DNA of 64,000 bases from Pseudomonadota bacterium (lineage in GTDB: Bacteria > Pseudomonadota > Alphaproteobacteria > Azospirillales > Azospirillaceae), in the NCBI GenBank assembly GCA_023423695.1, contig JAFAFA010000054.1:32359-96358 (forward strand). Direction: 5' to 3'. Each line of letters begins with the position of its first letter. The stretch's first letter is position 1. The position numbers were made by a program, and so were the translations under genes. The notes beneath the pieces were generated by a model, which saw nothing but the letters and a program-made list of their open reading frames with translations, made no database searches and had not been told where the DNA came from. Below, piece after piece: positions 1-9,324 of this stretch.

Positions 1-338
1 TCGGCAACCTCGCCGACGCGGTGGTGACGGTGCTGGAGCATCCCGACGCCACCGGCCAGACCTTCCTGGTCCAGGATGGCGAGCCGCTGTCGACCGCCGA
101 TCTTGTGCGCGCCATCGCCGCCGCGCTCGACCGGCCGGCCCGGCTGATCCCGGTGCCGCAGGGGCTGATGGCGCTCGGCGCGGCGCTGACCGGGACGCGG
201 GCGGTGTTCGACCGTCTGGCCGGCACGCTGACGGTGGATGACCGTCCCATCCGCGAAAGGCTCGGTTGGCGCCCGCCCCATGACCTTGCGACCGGGTTGC
301 GCGCCACCGCGGAATGGTTCAAAGCTTCCCGCGGCTGA
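1..338 (+). CDS. NAD-dependent epimerase/dehydratase, C-terminal part (gene cut by window start)
   Basis: The reading frame is open from base 3 and ends at a stop at 336-338, so the gene begins upstream. The visible 111 residues start with a GNLADAV-type segment and end in a LGWRPPHDLATGL segment. Both are typical of the C-terminal, substrate-binding end of extended short-chain dehydrogenases of the UDP-glucose 4-epimerase group. The Rossmann fold and catalytic YxxxK lie outside the window. It sits 63 bp before a FlaA1/CapD-type dehydratase on the same strand, so a role in surface polysaccharide sugar-nucleotide synthesis is likely. The exact substrate cannot be told. Confidence 0.8.
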   Translation, partial: GNLADAVVTVLEHPDATGQTFLVQDGEPLSTADLVRAIAAALDRPARLIPVPQGLMALGAALTGTRAVFDRLAGTLTVDDRPIRERLGWRPPHDLATGLRATAEWFKASRG

Positions 339-401
339 TTTCTGGGCTGGATCCGCCATCGCAGGCTCCAGCTGCCGAACGAATGAACAAGGTTTAGCGG
401 C

Positions 402-2336
402 ATGCGCATCCCGTCCGCACGGGCATCCCTGGTGTTCCTGCATGATCTGGCGATGACCGGGGTGGCCCTGGTCGTTGCCCTCTATCTGCGGGTGGGCGGT
501 TCCGCCTTCGATCTTTACTTCGACGCGCTGACGATCGCCCTGCCGGTGCTGGTCGGGCTGTCGGCCGCGGTGTTCGTGCTGTTCGGGCTGTACCGCGGCA
601 TCTGGCGCTACGCCTCGGTCCCCGACCTGATGCAGGTGGTGCGCGCTGTCACCGTGGCGGTGCTGTGCTTCGTGCTGGCGATGTTCCTGCTGACACGCGC
701 CGAACTGCTTCCCCGCTCGCTGCCGCCGATCCTGTGGCTGGTGCAGATGCTGCTGCTGGGCGGGCCGCGCTTCGGCTACCGCTTCCTGAAGGACCGCCGC
801 TTCAGCTGGGCCGAGGCGGTGGAGGGCGTGCCGCGCATTCCCGTCCTGCTGCTGGGCGTCGGCGACGCGGCGGAGCTGTTCATCCGCTCGCTCGACCAGC
901 CGGGCCAGTCGGCCTACCGCGTCGTCGGCATCCTGGACGACAAGGGCCGGCGCATCGGCCATGCCGTGCGCGGCGTGCCGGTGCTGGGCGGCCCCGACGA
1001 TCTGGAACAGGTGGTCCGGACCCTGGAGCGCAAGGGCGAACGGCCGCAGCGGCTGATCGTCACCAAGGGCAATGCCGAACTGAAGGGATCGACCCTGCGC
1101 AGCCTGCTCGACCGGGCGGAGGCGCTGGGTCTGGTCATGTCCCGCCTGCCCAGCCTGACCGAGTTCAAATCGGCGCTCGGCGAGGGCAAGGGCGTGGAGG
1201 TGCGGCCGATCGCGCTGGAGGACCTGCTGGGCCGGCCGCAGGCGGTGCTCGACCGCGGTGCGATTTCCGGGCTGATCGGCGGACGGCGGGTGATCGTCAC
1301 CGGCGCCGGCGGCACCATCGGCAGCGAACTGGTCCGCCAGATCGCCGCGCTGGCGCCGGAACGGCTGATCCTGCTCGATGCCGGGGAGTTCAACCTCTAC
1401 AGCATCGAAATGGAGGTGCGGGAGAAGTTCCCCGGCCTCGACACCCGCGCGGTGATCGCCGACGTCCGCGACCGCGACCGCGTCATGCGCCTGTTCCAGG
1501 ACGAGCGCCCGGCCCTGGTCTTCCATGCCGCCGCACTCAAGCATGTGCCGCTGGTGGAGGCCAACCCGTGCGAGGGCGCGCTGACCAATGTGGTCGGCAC
1601 CCGCAACGTGGCCGATGCGGCGCGCGCCGCCGCCTGCCTCGCCATGGTGCTGATCTCCACCGACAAGGCGATCCGTCCGACCAGCGTGATGGGGGCGGCC
1701 AAGCGCTTCGCCGAGACCTATTGCCAGGCGCTGGACGTGCTGCCGCCGCGCGACGGGACGGAGCATGCCACCCGTTACATGACCGTGCGCTTCGGCAACG
1801 TGCTGGGCTCGTCCGGCTCCGTCGTGCCGCTGTTCACCCGGCAGCTGGCGCAGGGCGGGCCGCTGACCGTCACCCATCCCGACATGCGCCGCTATTTCAT
1901 GACGGTGCGCGAAGCGGTGGAGCTTGTGCTGCAGGCGTCGGCCCACGGCGTCACCCGCGCGGAGGACCGCGGCAAGATCCTGGTGCTGGACATGGGTGAG
2001 CCGGTGAAGATCGCCGACCTCGCCCGCCAGATGATCCGGCTGGCCGGCTACCGTCCCGGCGTGGACATCGAGATCGCCTATACCGGGCTGCGTCCCGGCG
2101 AGAAGCTGTTCGAGGAAATCCTGACCGCCGCGGAGGCGCCCAGCCGCACCGAAGCCGACGGCGTCTTCCTCGCCTCCCCCCGGCTGATCGACTATGCGCT
2201 GGTCAACCGCGCGGTAGCCGAGCTGGAAGCGGCGGCGCGGGCCGGCGACGGCGAGCGCGTTCTGTCCATCCTCGGCACCGTCGTGCCCGATTTCCGCGCC
2301 GAAGCGGTGCTTCCGCCCGCCGCGACGCAGGCGTGA
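402..2336 (+). CDS. Membrane-bound nucleotide-sugar 4,6-dehydratase, FlaA1/CapD/PglF type
   Basis: 644 residues, the usual length for membrane-anchored polysaccharide-synthesis dehydratases. The first ~130 residues hold about four hydrophobic segments, followed by a CoA-binding-like Rossmann domain (~145-270). The catalytic extended SDR domain follows, with the NAD motif TGAGGTIGSE near residues 298-307. The usual YxxxK is replaced by STDKAIRPTSVMGAAK, with Met at the Tyr position, as known for PglF-type UDP-GlcNAc 4,6-dehydratases. Near the end is LRPGEKLFEE, a family signature. It probably makes a UDP-4-keto-6-deoxy sugar at the inner membrane for exopolysaccharide or O-antigen, together with the epimerase just upstream. 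Confidence 0.9.
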   Translation: MRIPSARASLVFLHDLAMTGVALVVALYLRVGGSAFDLYFDALTIALPVLVGLSAAVFVLFGLYRGIWRYASVPDLMQVVRAVTVAVLCFVLAMFLLTRAELLPRSLPPILWLVQMLLLGGPRFGYRFLKDRRFSWAEAVEGVPRIPVLLLGVGDAAELFIRSLDQPGQSAYRVVGILDDKGRRIGHAVRGVPVLGGPDDLEQVVRTLERKGERPQRLIVTKGNAELKGSTLRSLLDRAEALGLVMSRLPSLTEFKSALGEGKGVEVRPIALEDLLGRPQAVLDRGAISGLIGGRRVIVTGAGGTIGSELVRQIAALAPERLILLDAGEFNLYSIEMEVREKFPGLDTRAVIADVRDRDRVMRLFQDERPALVFHAAALKHVPLVEANPCEGALTNVVGTRNVADAARAAACLAMVLISTDKAIRPTSVMGAAKRFAETYCQALDVLPPRDGTEHATRYMTVRFGNVLGSSGSVVPLFTRQLAQGGPLTVTHPDMRRYFMTVREAVELVLQASAHGVTRAEDRGKILVLDMGEPVKIADLARQMIRLAGYRPGVDIEIAYTGLRPGEKLFEEILTAAEAPSRTEADGVFLASPRLIDYALVNRAVAELEAAARAGDGERVLSILGTVVPDFRAEAVLPPAATQA

Positions 2337-2392
2337 TTTCGAGGCTCGTTCCAGGCGCGAAAAAAAGTGAGCGACGAGGTGAGTTTAAGCGC

Positions 2393-2421
2393 TTGCATCC
2401 CCCAAAAGCCTGTGGCATAAC
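2393..2421 (+). promoter_or_regulatory. Putative sigma70 promoter for the tRNA-Thr pair
   Basis: TTGCAT at 2393-2398 and CATAAC at 2416-2421 are separated by 17 bases, about 75 bases before the first tRNA. The match is partial and unproven. Confidence 0.45.
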
Positions 2422-2497
2422 CCGCGCCACTTCGGGGGGCGGCCAAGCCTGGACGCCTCACCCGGACGCATCGCCCCGGCGATGATCGGTTATCGGG

Positions 2498-2572
<75 letters not shown>

Positions 2573-2608
2573 TTCCTCCGATCCTGTCATCGGGCGCCTG
2601 CATCTGGC

Positions 2609-2683
<75 letters not shown>

Positions 2684-2819
2684 TCCCGCTCTTTTAAAAT
2701 CCCTCCTTAAAAATCAGCGCATCGCTTCCTTGACCTTGCCGCCGAAAGGCCGCAAGAAACGCGCGCGTTTTCACAACCGTGAACGTTCAGGCGCGGGTTC
2801 GTCTCGGGAGGATGTCACC

Positions 2820-3899
2820 ATGGCCGGCAACAGCTTCGGCACGCTTTTCCGCTTCACCACCTGGGGCGAAAGCCACGGTCCGGCCATCGGCGTCGTCGTG
2901 GACGGATGCCCGTCGCTGCTCGACCTCGTTGCGGAAACGGACATCCAGCCCTGGATGGACAAACGCCGGCCCGGCCAGTCGCGCTACACCACCCAGCGCC
3001 AGGAACCCGATCAGGTGAAGATCCTGTCCGGCGTGTTCGAGGGCAAGACGACCGGCACCCCGATCTCGCTGCTGATCGAGAACACCGACCAGCGTTCCAA
3101 GGATTACAGCGACATCGCCGGCAAATTCCGCCCCGGCCATGCCGACTACACCTACTGGCAGAAATACGGCATCCGCGATTACCGCGGCGGCGGCCGCTCC
3201 TCGGCGCGGGAAACCGCCTGCCGGGTCGCCGCCGGCGCGGTGGCGCGCAAGGTGCTGGGCTCCGCCATCCAGGTGCGCGGCGCGCTGGTGCAGATCGGCC
3301 CCCACAGGATCGACCGCAGCCGCTGGGATTGGGCGGAGATCGACAACAACCCCTTCTTCTGCCCCGACCCCGTGGCCGCCACCCAGTGGGCCGAGTATCT
3401 CGACGGCATCCGCAAGAGCGGCTCGTCGGTCGGTGCGGTGGTGGAACTGGTTGCGTCCGGCGTGCCGGTGGGGCTGGGCGACCCACTCTATGACAAGCTG
3501 GACAGCGACCTCGCCTGCGCGATGATGACCATCAACGCGGTGAAGGGGGTGGAGATCGGCAACGGTTTCGCCGCCGCCGAACTGACCGGCGAGCAGAACG
3601 CCGACGAGATGCGCATGGGCGCCGACGGCCAGCCGCAGTTCCTGTCCAACCAGGCCGGCGGCATCCTGGGCGGCATCTCCACCGGGCAGGACATCGTCGT
3701 GCGCTTCGCGGTGAAGCCGACCAGTTCCATCCTGACGCCGCGCCAGACGGTCGACACCGCCGGCAACGACACCGACATCCTGACCAAGGGCCGCCACGAC
3801 CCCTGCGTCGGCATCCGCGCCGTGCCGGTGGGCGAGGCGATGATGGCCTGCGTGCTGGCCGACCACCTGCTGCGGCGGCGGGCGGAACGGCGGGAGTGA
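2820..3899 (+). CDS. aroC: Chorismate synthase
   Basis: 359 residues, full family length. It converts 5-enolpyruvylshikimate-3-phosphate to chorismate with reduced FMN, the last shikimate step, in the cytoplasm. The N-terminus MAGNSFGTLFRFTTWGESHG matches the family start. The central GRSSARET segment and the later GGISTGQDI and FAVKPTSSI segments are the conserved FMN/EPSP-binding motifs. The ATG at 2820 was chosen over a longer in-frame start (2730) because of the GGGAGGA ribosome site at 2806-2812 and the family N-terminus. It stands alone, between the tRNA pair and a palindromic repeat. Confidence 0.97.
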   Translation: MAGNSFGTLFRFTTWGESHGPAIGVVVDGCPSLLDLVAETDIQPWMDKRRPGQSRYTTQRQEPDQVKILSGVFEGKTTGTPISLLIENTDQRSKDYSDIAGKFRPGHADYTYWQKYGIRDYRGGGRSSARETACRVAAGAVARKVLGSAIQVRGALVQIGPHRIDRSRWDWAEIDNNPFFCPDPVAATQWAEYLDGIRKSGSSVGAVVELVASGVPVGLGDPLYDKLDSDLACAMMTINAVKGVEIGNGFAAAELTGEQNADEMRMGADGQPQFLSNQAGGILGGISTGQDIVVRFAVKPTSSILTPRQTVDTAGNDTDILTKGRHDPCVGIRAVPVGEAMMACVLADHLLRRRAERRE

Positions 3900-3923
3900 G
3901 GGTGTGGGTTTCTTGCGGACTTA

Positions 3924-4045
3924 GTCCCCCACCTAGCCTCCCCCACTGGGTGGGGGAGGGACTGCCGCTGCTTTGCCGCTTAAGCACTTGTCCCCTCCCC
4001 CGCCCAGCGGGGGAGGGTTAGGGTGGGGGTCCCCCCCCCCCCCCC
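3924..4045 (+). repeat. G/C-rich palindromic intergenic repeat followed by a C15 tract
   Basis: Two perfect hairpins lie in tandem. The first has a 10-bp stem (3937-3946 with 3950-3959) and the second an 11-bp stem (3993-4003 with 4007-4017). The outer ends (GTCCCCCACCTAG versus TTAGGGTGGGGGTC) are also inverted. The element continues into 15 uninterrupted C residues at 4031-4045. Similar C/G-block elements recur at 16475-16612 and 36299-36324, so this looks like a dispersed REP-like family. It may end the aroC transcript. Confidence 0.7.
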
Positions 4046-4070
4046 ACGAACAGCCCCACAGGACCACCCC

Positions 4071-4643
4071 ATGCCCGCCCTCCGCCACGGACAGCGCCTG
4101 ATCCTCGCCCTGGCGATGCTGATCGCCGCCGCTCCGGCGGCCGCCGCGGACAACAGGCCCTTCCAGGAGTTCGACGAGACCTTCAAGTCCTGGAGGCTCT
4201 ACTGCCAGCTCTGGACCGGCACGCGACAGGTCGAGTGCGAACTGACCGCCCGCGGCACCAACGACCGCACCGCCCGGCTGGTCTGGCTGCGCTCGACGGA
4301 GAAATGGCGCGAGGGGCTGCGGTTCCGGGTTTCCGCCGAATCGTTGGATCTCGACAGGTTGGTGCGGGTCTGGGCCGATCGCGCGGTGTTCAAGCCGGAC
4401 TCCCCCTGCAAGCCCTACCGGTTCGAGACCAACACCTGTGCCGTGACCGATCCCGACATCAACCGCCGCATGGTGGAGCGGATCGCCCCGGCGCCGGAGG
4501 TCTCCATCGTCGGCCAGTCGCCGGCCGGCGAGAAGACGGAGGTGCGTTTCCCCCTCGCCGGCTTCCGCGAGGCGGTGGAGCGCAGCGACGCCGTCCGCGC
4601 GATGGCGGGCAGGCCATGGGCGACGAGCCCCGACGCGGATTGA
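4071..4643 (+). CDS. Secreted protein, possibly IalB-like
   Basis: 190 residues from ATG 4071, which has an AGGA-type ribosome site in CACAGGACC just upstream. A frame open further upstream would translate the C15 tract into polyproline, so that start is rejected. Residues 1-26 are a clear Sec signal peptide (basic start, Leu/Ala core, AAAA cleavage region). The mature part has a FKSWRLYCQ segment, then Cys residues in VECEL, SPCKP and NTCAV, and a GFREAVE segment near the end. This loosely resembles the invasion-associated-locus-B family, but I cannot confirm membership. It is likely periplasmic with disulfides. Function unknown. Confidence 0.7.
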   Translation: MPALRHGQRLILALAMLIAAAPAAAADNRPFQEFDETFKSWRLYCQLWTGTRQVECELTARGTNDRTARLVWLRSTEKWREGLRFRVSAESLDLDRLVRVWADRAVFKPDSPCKPYRFETNTCAVTDPDINRRMVERIAPAPEVSIVGQSPAGEKTEVRFPLAGFREAVERSDAVRAMAGRPWATSPDAD

Positions 4644-4691
4644 TCCCTATATAGCCATCCCAGCGACAAGAACCGACGGACTCCCCGCCCC

Positions 4692-6848
4692 GTGACCGAC
4701 AGCCATTTCCCCGGCAAGGACGCCATTCTCGCCTATATCCGGTCCAGCACCACCCCCGTCGGCAAGCGCGAGATCGCCCGCGCCTTCAAGCTGTCCGGAT
4801 CGGCCGACCGCGAGATGCTGAAGGACCTGCTGCGCGAGTTGGAGGCCGATGGCGCGGTTGAGCGCGGACGCAACAAGCGCATGGCCCCGCCGCAGTCCCT
4901 GCCGGCCGTCGCCGTGCTTCTGATCACCGGCGTCGATGCCGACGGCGAATTGTCGGCCCGCCCGCTGACCTGGACCGGCGAGGGCAACCCGCCGCGCATC
5001 TTCCTGCTGCCCGAAAAGAAATCGCGGGGCGAGGACAAGCCGTTGACGGTCGGCGACACGCTGCTGGGCAAGCTGGCCCGCATCAACGACCGCCTCTACG
5101 AGGCCCGCGTCATCCGCCGCATTGATGGCGAGCGAGAGGGCCGCATCCTCGGCGTCTACCGGCCGAGCGCCGACGGCGGGCGCATCCATCCCACCGACCG
5201 CCGCCACAAGACCGAATTTCTGGTGCTGCCGCCCAACCGCGGCGACGCGGAGGCCGGCGACCTCGTCTTCGCCGACATCCTGCCGGCCGGGCGCGCCGGC
5301 CAGCCGCAAGCCCGCGTGGTGGAACGGCTGGGCTCCACCGACGAGCCGCGCGCCTTCAGCCTGATCGCCATCCATGCCCACGGCATCCCCACCGTGTTCC
5401 CGCACGCCGCCTTGCGCGAGGCGGAACTGGCGGCGGTGCCGGCGCTGATGCAGCGGGAGGACTTGCGCGACATCCCGCTGGTGACCATCGACGGCGCCGA
5501 CGCCCGCGACTTCGACGATGCCGTCTGGGCCGAGCCCGACAGCGACCCGGAGAACCCGGAAGGCTGGCACCTGATCGTCGCCATCGCCGACGTGTCCTAT
5601 TACGTGCGCCCCGGTTCGGCGCTCGACCGGGCGGGCTACGAGCGCGGCAACTCCGTGTACTTCCCCGACCGTGTCGTGCCGATGCTGCCGGAGGCGCTGT
5701 CGAACGGGCTGTGCTCGCTACGGCCGGGGGAGGACCGCGCCTGTCTCGCCTTCCACCTGTGGATCGACCGCAACGGTGTGCTGATCCGGCACCGGCTGGT
5801 CCGCGGCCTCATGCGGTCGGCGGCGCGGCTGACCTATGAACAGGTGCAGGACTGCCACAATGGCCGGCCGGACGAGGTGACGGCGCCGCTGGCCGAAAGC
5901 GTGATCGCTCCGCTTTTCGGCGCCTATGCCCGGCTGGCCGCCGCCCGTGGCAAGCGCGGGACACTGGAACTGGATCTGCCGGAACGCCGCGTCCGCATCG
6001 ACGAGCGCGGACGGGTCGCCGAGATCGCGGTGCGCGAACGCCACGACAGTCATCGGCTGATCGAGGAGTTCATGATCGCCGCCAACGTCGCGGCGGCGGA
6101 GGTGCTGGAACGGCGCACCATGCCCGGCCTCTACCGCATCCACGATCGTCCTTCGATGGACAAGATGGAGGCGCTGCGCGGCTTCCTCGCCGACATCGGG
6201 CACCCGCTGGGCAAGAGCGCCGACCTGACGCCCAGCCATTTCACCCGCATCCTGCGCAAGGTGGAGGGCACGTCGCACGCGCCTCTGGTCAGCGAGGTGA
6301 TCCTGCGCGCCCAGGCCCAGGCCGCCTACAGCCCCGACAACATCGGTCATTTCGGGCTGGCCCTGCACCGCTACGCCCATTTCACCTCGCCGATCCGCCG
6401 CTATGCCGACCTGATCGTCCACCGGGCGCTGATCCGCACCCTGGGACTGGGCGTCGGCGGGCTGGACGACGAGACGCTGGGCCGGCTGGCGGAGATCGGG
6501 GAGCATCTGTCCGGCACCGAACGCCGTGCCGCCGCCGCGGAGCGCGACGCGGTGGACCGCTACACCGCCGCCTTCCTGGCCGACCGGGTGGGAGAGCGCT
6601 TCAGCGGCCGCATCGCCGGCGTCAGCCGATTCGGGCTGTTCGTCCGGTTGGACGAGAGCGGCGCCGACGGGCTGATCCCCGCCAGCACCCTGCCCGACGA
6701 CAGGTACGAGCATGACGAGGCGGCGCACGCCCTGGTCGGGCAGCGTACGGGCCGCACATATCGTCTCAGCAGCCCGGTCAAAGTGGTCCTGGTTGAGGCC
6801 GATCCGGTCAGCGGCAGCATGCTTTTCCGGCTGGCCGACCCCGGCTGA
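4692..6848 (+). CDS. rnr: Ribonuclease R
   Basis: 718 residues with a GTG start at 4692. It is a processive 3'-5' exoribonuclease of the RNase II/R family that degrades structured RNA in the cytoplasm. An N-terminal winged-helix-like region (~1-70) and cold-shock/OB region precede the RNB catalytic domain. That domain begins with the metal-binding DGADARDFDDAV at ~267-278 and continues through HRYAHFTSPIRRYADL. A C-terminal S1 RNA-binding domain starts around GRIAGVSRFGLFV. All usual domains are present and no break is seen. It lies 48 bp after the secreted-protein gene. Confidence 0.96.
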   Translation: MTDSHFPGKDAILAYIRSSTTPVGKREIARAFKLSGSADREMLKDLLRELEADGAVERGRNKRMAPPQSLPAVAVLLITGVDADGELSARPLTWTGEGNPPRIFLLPEKKSRGEDKPLTVGDTLLGKLARINDRLYEARVIRRIDGEREGRILGVYRPSADGGRIHPTDRRHKTEFLVLPPNRGDAEAGDLVFADILPAGRAGQPQARVVERLGSTDEPRAFSLIAIHAHGIPTVFPHAALREAELAAVPALMQREDLRDIPLVTIDGADARDFDDAVWAEPDSDPENPEGWHLIVAIADVSYYVRPGSALDRAGYERGNSVYFPDRVVPMLPEALSNGLCSLRPGEDRACLAFHLWIDRNGVLIRHRLVRGLMRSAARLTYEQVQDCHNGRPDEVTAPLAESVIAPLFGAYARLAAARGKRGTLELDLPERRVRIDERGRVAEIAVRERHDSHRLIEEFMIAANVAAAEVLERRTMPGLYRIHDRPSMDKMEALRGFLADIGHPLGKSADLTPSHFTRILRKVEGTSHAPLVSEVILRAQAQAAYSPDNIGHFGLALHRYAHFTSPIRRYADLIVHRALIRTLGLGVGGLDDETLGRLAEIGEHLSGTERRAAAAERDAVDRYTAAFLADRVGERFSGRIAGVSRFGLFVRLDESGADGLIPASTLPDDRYEHDEAAHALVGQRTGRTYRLSSPVKVVLVEADPVSGSMLFRLADPG

Positions 6849-7194
6849 CCCCCGGTCTCCATCCGACACCGTTGCTCAACGGCAACGCTTAAGCAGTGTG
6901 ACGAATTGGTGGCGGACTCGTGGCAAAGCCAAGGGTTTGCTCCTGCCGCACCATACAAGCGTGGCCTTGGCGACACAGGCCGGGACAATCCGCAACATTG
7001 CGAATCGCTTCGCAATTTTGTCCCGCACGCCCTCCTGACCGAAGGTGTATCTATCACCCATCCGGGACCGGCATCATCCTCGTCCGGTCCGGCTGCAGGA
7101 AAGGGAGGCCGCGGTTCGCCCCATGGCCAGTTGCGATCACAGCGCGTGCGATCACACCGTACCGTCACGCGTGTCGCCGTTTCGGATCCCAGCG
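6849..7194. other. Intergenic region with a perfect 8-bp inverted repeat
   Basis: No convincing gene is present. At 6997-7016 an ATTGCGAA/TTCGCAAT inverted repeat with a 4-base loop is followed by TTTG. It could be a weak terminator for rnr or an operator. An in-frame extension of the downstream protease gene reaches to 7045 but lacks a signal-like start. Confidence 0.5.
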
Positions 7195-8775
7195 ATGTCG
7201 AGCCTGACGCACCGCCTGCGCCGCTCCATCCGCCATTCCACCCTCCAGCTTTCGGCCGCGGCGCTCCTCGCCTCCACCGCGGTCGCAGCACCCACCCAAT
7301 CCCTTCCGGCCAGCGCCCCGCCGCCCGTCAGCGAGCAGGTCTTCGCCGTCGGCTTCGGCAAGATCGCCGAGGTGTATCTGGATGCCGTGTCCTTCAACCG
7401 CCTGGGCATGGACGGTCTGAAGGGCCTGAGCGCCCTCGATCCCGCCGTGGCGGTGGAGCGCGCCGGCAGCACCGTACGCCTGTACGTGTCGGGCACTCTG
7501 GCCGCGGAGTACGGGGCGGCGCCGGACGCCGATGCCGGCGGCTGGGCGGCGCTGACCACCCGCGTCATCGACCGCGCGCGCAGCCACTCTCCCGTCCTGT
7601 CGAAGGCGACGCCGGAACGGCTGTACCAGGTGGTGTTCGACGGCATCACCGCCGATCTCGACGGCTATTCCCGCTACACCGGCGTCCAGCGCGCGACCAA
7701 CGAGCGGGCGCAGCGCGAAGGCTATGGCGGCGTCGGCATCTCGCTGGACAGCAACGCCAACGGCCGCGTGACCGTGCATGACATCATGCCGCACAGCCCG
7801 GCCGAACGCGCCGGCATCATCGACGGCGAACAGCTTCTGGCGATCGACGGCGACCTGACGGCGCGGATGACCTCGGCCGAGATGCGCGACCGGCTGCGCG
7901 GCCCGACCGGCACCCTTGTCACGCTGACCGTCGCCCGCGACAACGGCTCCCCGCGCCGCCTGCCGCTGCGGCGGGAGCGGGTGGTGCCCAACACCATCAC
8001 CTACTCGCTGTCCGGCGACGTCGGCATCGTCAAGCTCGACCGTTTCAACGCCACCACCGCTTCCAGCCTGCGGACGGCGGTCAACGCCATCCGCCAGACC
8101 GCCGGCCCGACCCTGAACGGGATGGTGCTGGACCTGCGCGGCAATCCGGGCGGGCTGCTGGACCAGGCGGTCGCGGTGGCGGACCTGTTCATGCGCCGCG
8201 GCCGGATCATCTCCACCGAAGGACGCAACCCGGAAAGCCGCCAGCGCTTCGACGCCAACCCCGACGATCTGCTGGACGGGCTGCCGCTGGTGGTGCTGGT
8301 CGACGGCCGCTCCGCCTCCTCCGCCGAGGTTGTGGCGTCGGCACTGCAGGACTCGGGCCGTGCGGTGGTGGTGGGCGCGTCCAGCTACGGCAAGGGCAGC
8401 GTCCAGACCGTCACCCGGCTGCCCAATGACGGCGAGCTGTTCCTGACCTGGAGCCGCATCTACACGCCGGCCGGCTACACCCTGCACCGCCAGGGCGTGC
8501 AGCCCACCGTCTGCACCAGCCGGGCCGGCCAGACCGATCCGGAAGCCCTGTTGTCCGATCTGCGCGAAGGAAAGCTGCGCCCGGCGCAGATCGCCAGCTG
8601 GCGGTCCAAGGCGGCCGACGACGAGCATGCGCTGAGCGCCCTGCGCGAAGCCTGCCCGTGGAAGGAGCATGAGCCGGACCTGGACCTGAAGGTCGCCATG
8701 CGGCTGCTGGCCGAGCCGGCGCTGTACCAGCGCGCGGTCGCCAGCGCCGTGGTCAACACGGTGGCGGAGCGCTGA
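7195..8775 (+). CDS. S41-family (CtpA-like) carboxy-terminal processing protease
   Basis: 526 residues from ATG 7195, chosen because it opens directly into a signal peptide (~1-33, ending AVAAPTQ). A PDZ domain (~175-265; GVGISLDSNANGRV, SPAERAGI) is followed by the S41 catalytic domain. The nucleophile serine lies in the RSASSAE motif and the base lysine in SYGKGSVQ. The family cleaves exported proteins at C-terminal tails in the periplasm. The C-terminal ~70 residues after the catalytic domain resemble no domain I can name. Single-gene unit. Confidence 0.9.
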   Translation: MSSLTHRLRRSIRHSTLQLSAAALLASTAVAAPTQSLPASAPPPVSEQVFAVGFGKIAEVYLDAVSFNRLGMDGLKGLSALDPAVAVERAGSTVRLYVSGTLAAEYGAAPDADAGGWAALTTRVIDRARSHSPVLSKATPERLYQVVFDGITADLDGYSRYTGVQRATNERAQREGYGGVGISLDSNANGRVTVHDIMPHSPAERAGIIDGEQLLAIDGDLTARMTSAEMRDRLRGPTGTLVTLTVARDNGSPRRLPLRRERVVPNTITYSLSGDVGIVKLDRFNATTASSLRTAVNAIRQTAGPTLNGMVLDLRGNPGGLLDQAVAVADLFMRRGRIISTEGRNPESRQRFDANPDDLLDGLPLVVLVDGRSASSAEVVASALQDSGRAVVVGASSYGKGSVQTVTRLPNDGELFLTWSRIYTPAGYTLHRQGVQPTVCTSRAGQTDPEALLSDLREGKLRPAQIASWRSKAADDEHALSALREACPWKEHEPDLDLKVAMRLLAEPALYQRAVASAVVNTVAER

Positions 8776-8842
8776 GTCCCGCCACGAAGCGACAGGCCCT
8801 GTGGCAATCGAAGTCGGACACCGATATCACCGCCCATAAGGC

Positions 8843-8870
8843 TTGACATTGCGGCGTCAGACGGTATTTT
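8843..8870 (+). promoter_or_regulatory. Strong sigma70-type promoter of rpmG
   Basis: A perfect -35 TTGACA at 8843-8848 and TATTTT at 8865-8870 are separated by 16 bases, about 65 bases upstream of the ribosomal protein gene. Confidence 0.7.
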
Positions 8871-8933
8871 CCGCCGCTACGACGCCGCCCCGCCGGGCCG
8901 GCGGGGCACGGATTTTTTGTCGGGATCGAGATC

Positions 8934-9101
8934 ATGGCCAAGCAGAACACCGTCCTCATCAAGCTGGTGAGCACGGCTGACACCGGTTTCTTCTACGTGA
9001 AGAAGAAGAACCCGAAGAAGACCACCGAGAAGCTGTCGTTCCGCAAGTACGACCCGGTGGCGCGCAAGCACGTCGAGTTCAAGGAAGCCAAGATCAAGTA
9101 A
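8934..9101 (+). CDS. rpmG: 50S ribosomal protein L33
   Basis: 55 residues, the normal L33 length: MAKQNTVLIKLVSTADTGFF, a KKKNPKK basic stretch, a YDPVARKHVEF segment and C-terminal EAKIK. It lacks the zinc CxxC pairs, so it is the zinc-free form. It has its own strong promoter upstream and a terminator right after, so it is monocistronic. Structural component of the large ribosomal subunit. Confidence 0.97.
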   Translation: MAKQNTVLIKLVSTADTGFFYVKKKNPKKTTEKLSFRKYDPVARKHVEFKEAKIK

Positions 9102-9136
9102 GTCTTGTCCGACACTGAGCTGTGCTTCGAATGAAC

Positions 9137-9162
9137 AAGGCCGCCTTCTCGGGCGGCCTTTT
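9137..9162 (+). terminator. Rho-independent terminator of rpmG
   Basis: A 9-bp stem AAGGCCGCC (9137-9145) pairs with GGCGGCCTT (9152-9160) around a 6-base loop, followed by TTTTCGTTTT. Confidence 0.9.
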
Positions 9163-9324
9163 CGTTTTGGGTTCGAGGCTATGCATTTCCCGCACCGGAG
9201 TTGGTGCGGCATCCAGTCGCTGCCACTATTTGCGGTGACCGTCACACCACGGATGCATGTATTCCAAACGGAACACTTCGGGCGGACACTCTTCGGACGG
9301 TAACCGACTCCGGAGGGACCGACC

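Noticed and set aside
2787..3866. Long minus-strand open frame opposite aroC
   Set aside because: A GC-bias shadow of the aroC codons, with no recognisable protein or ribosome site.
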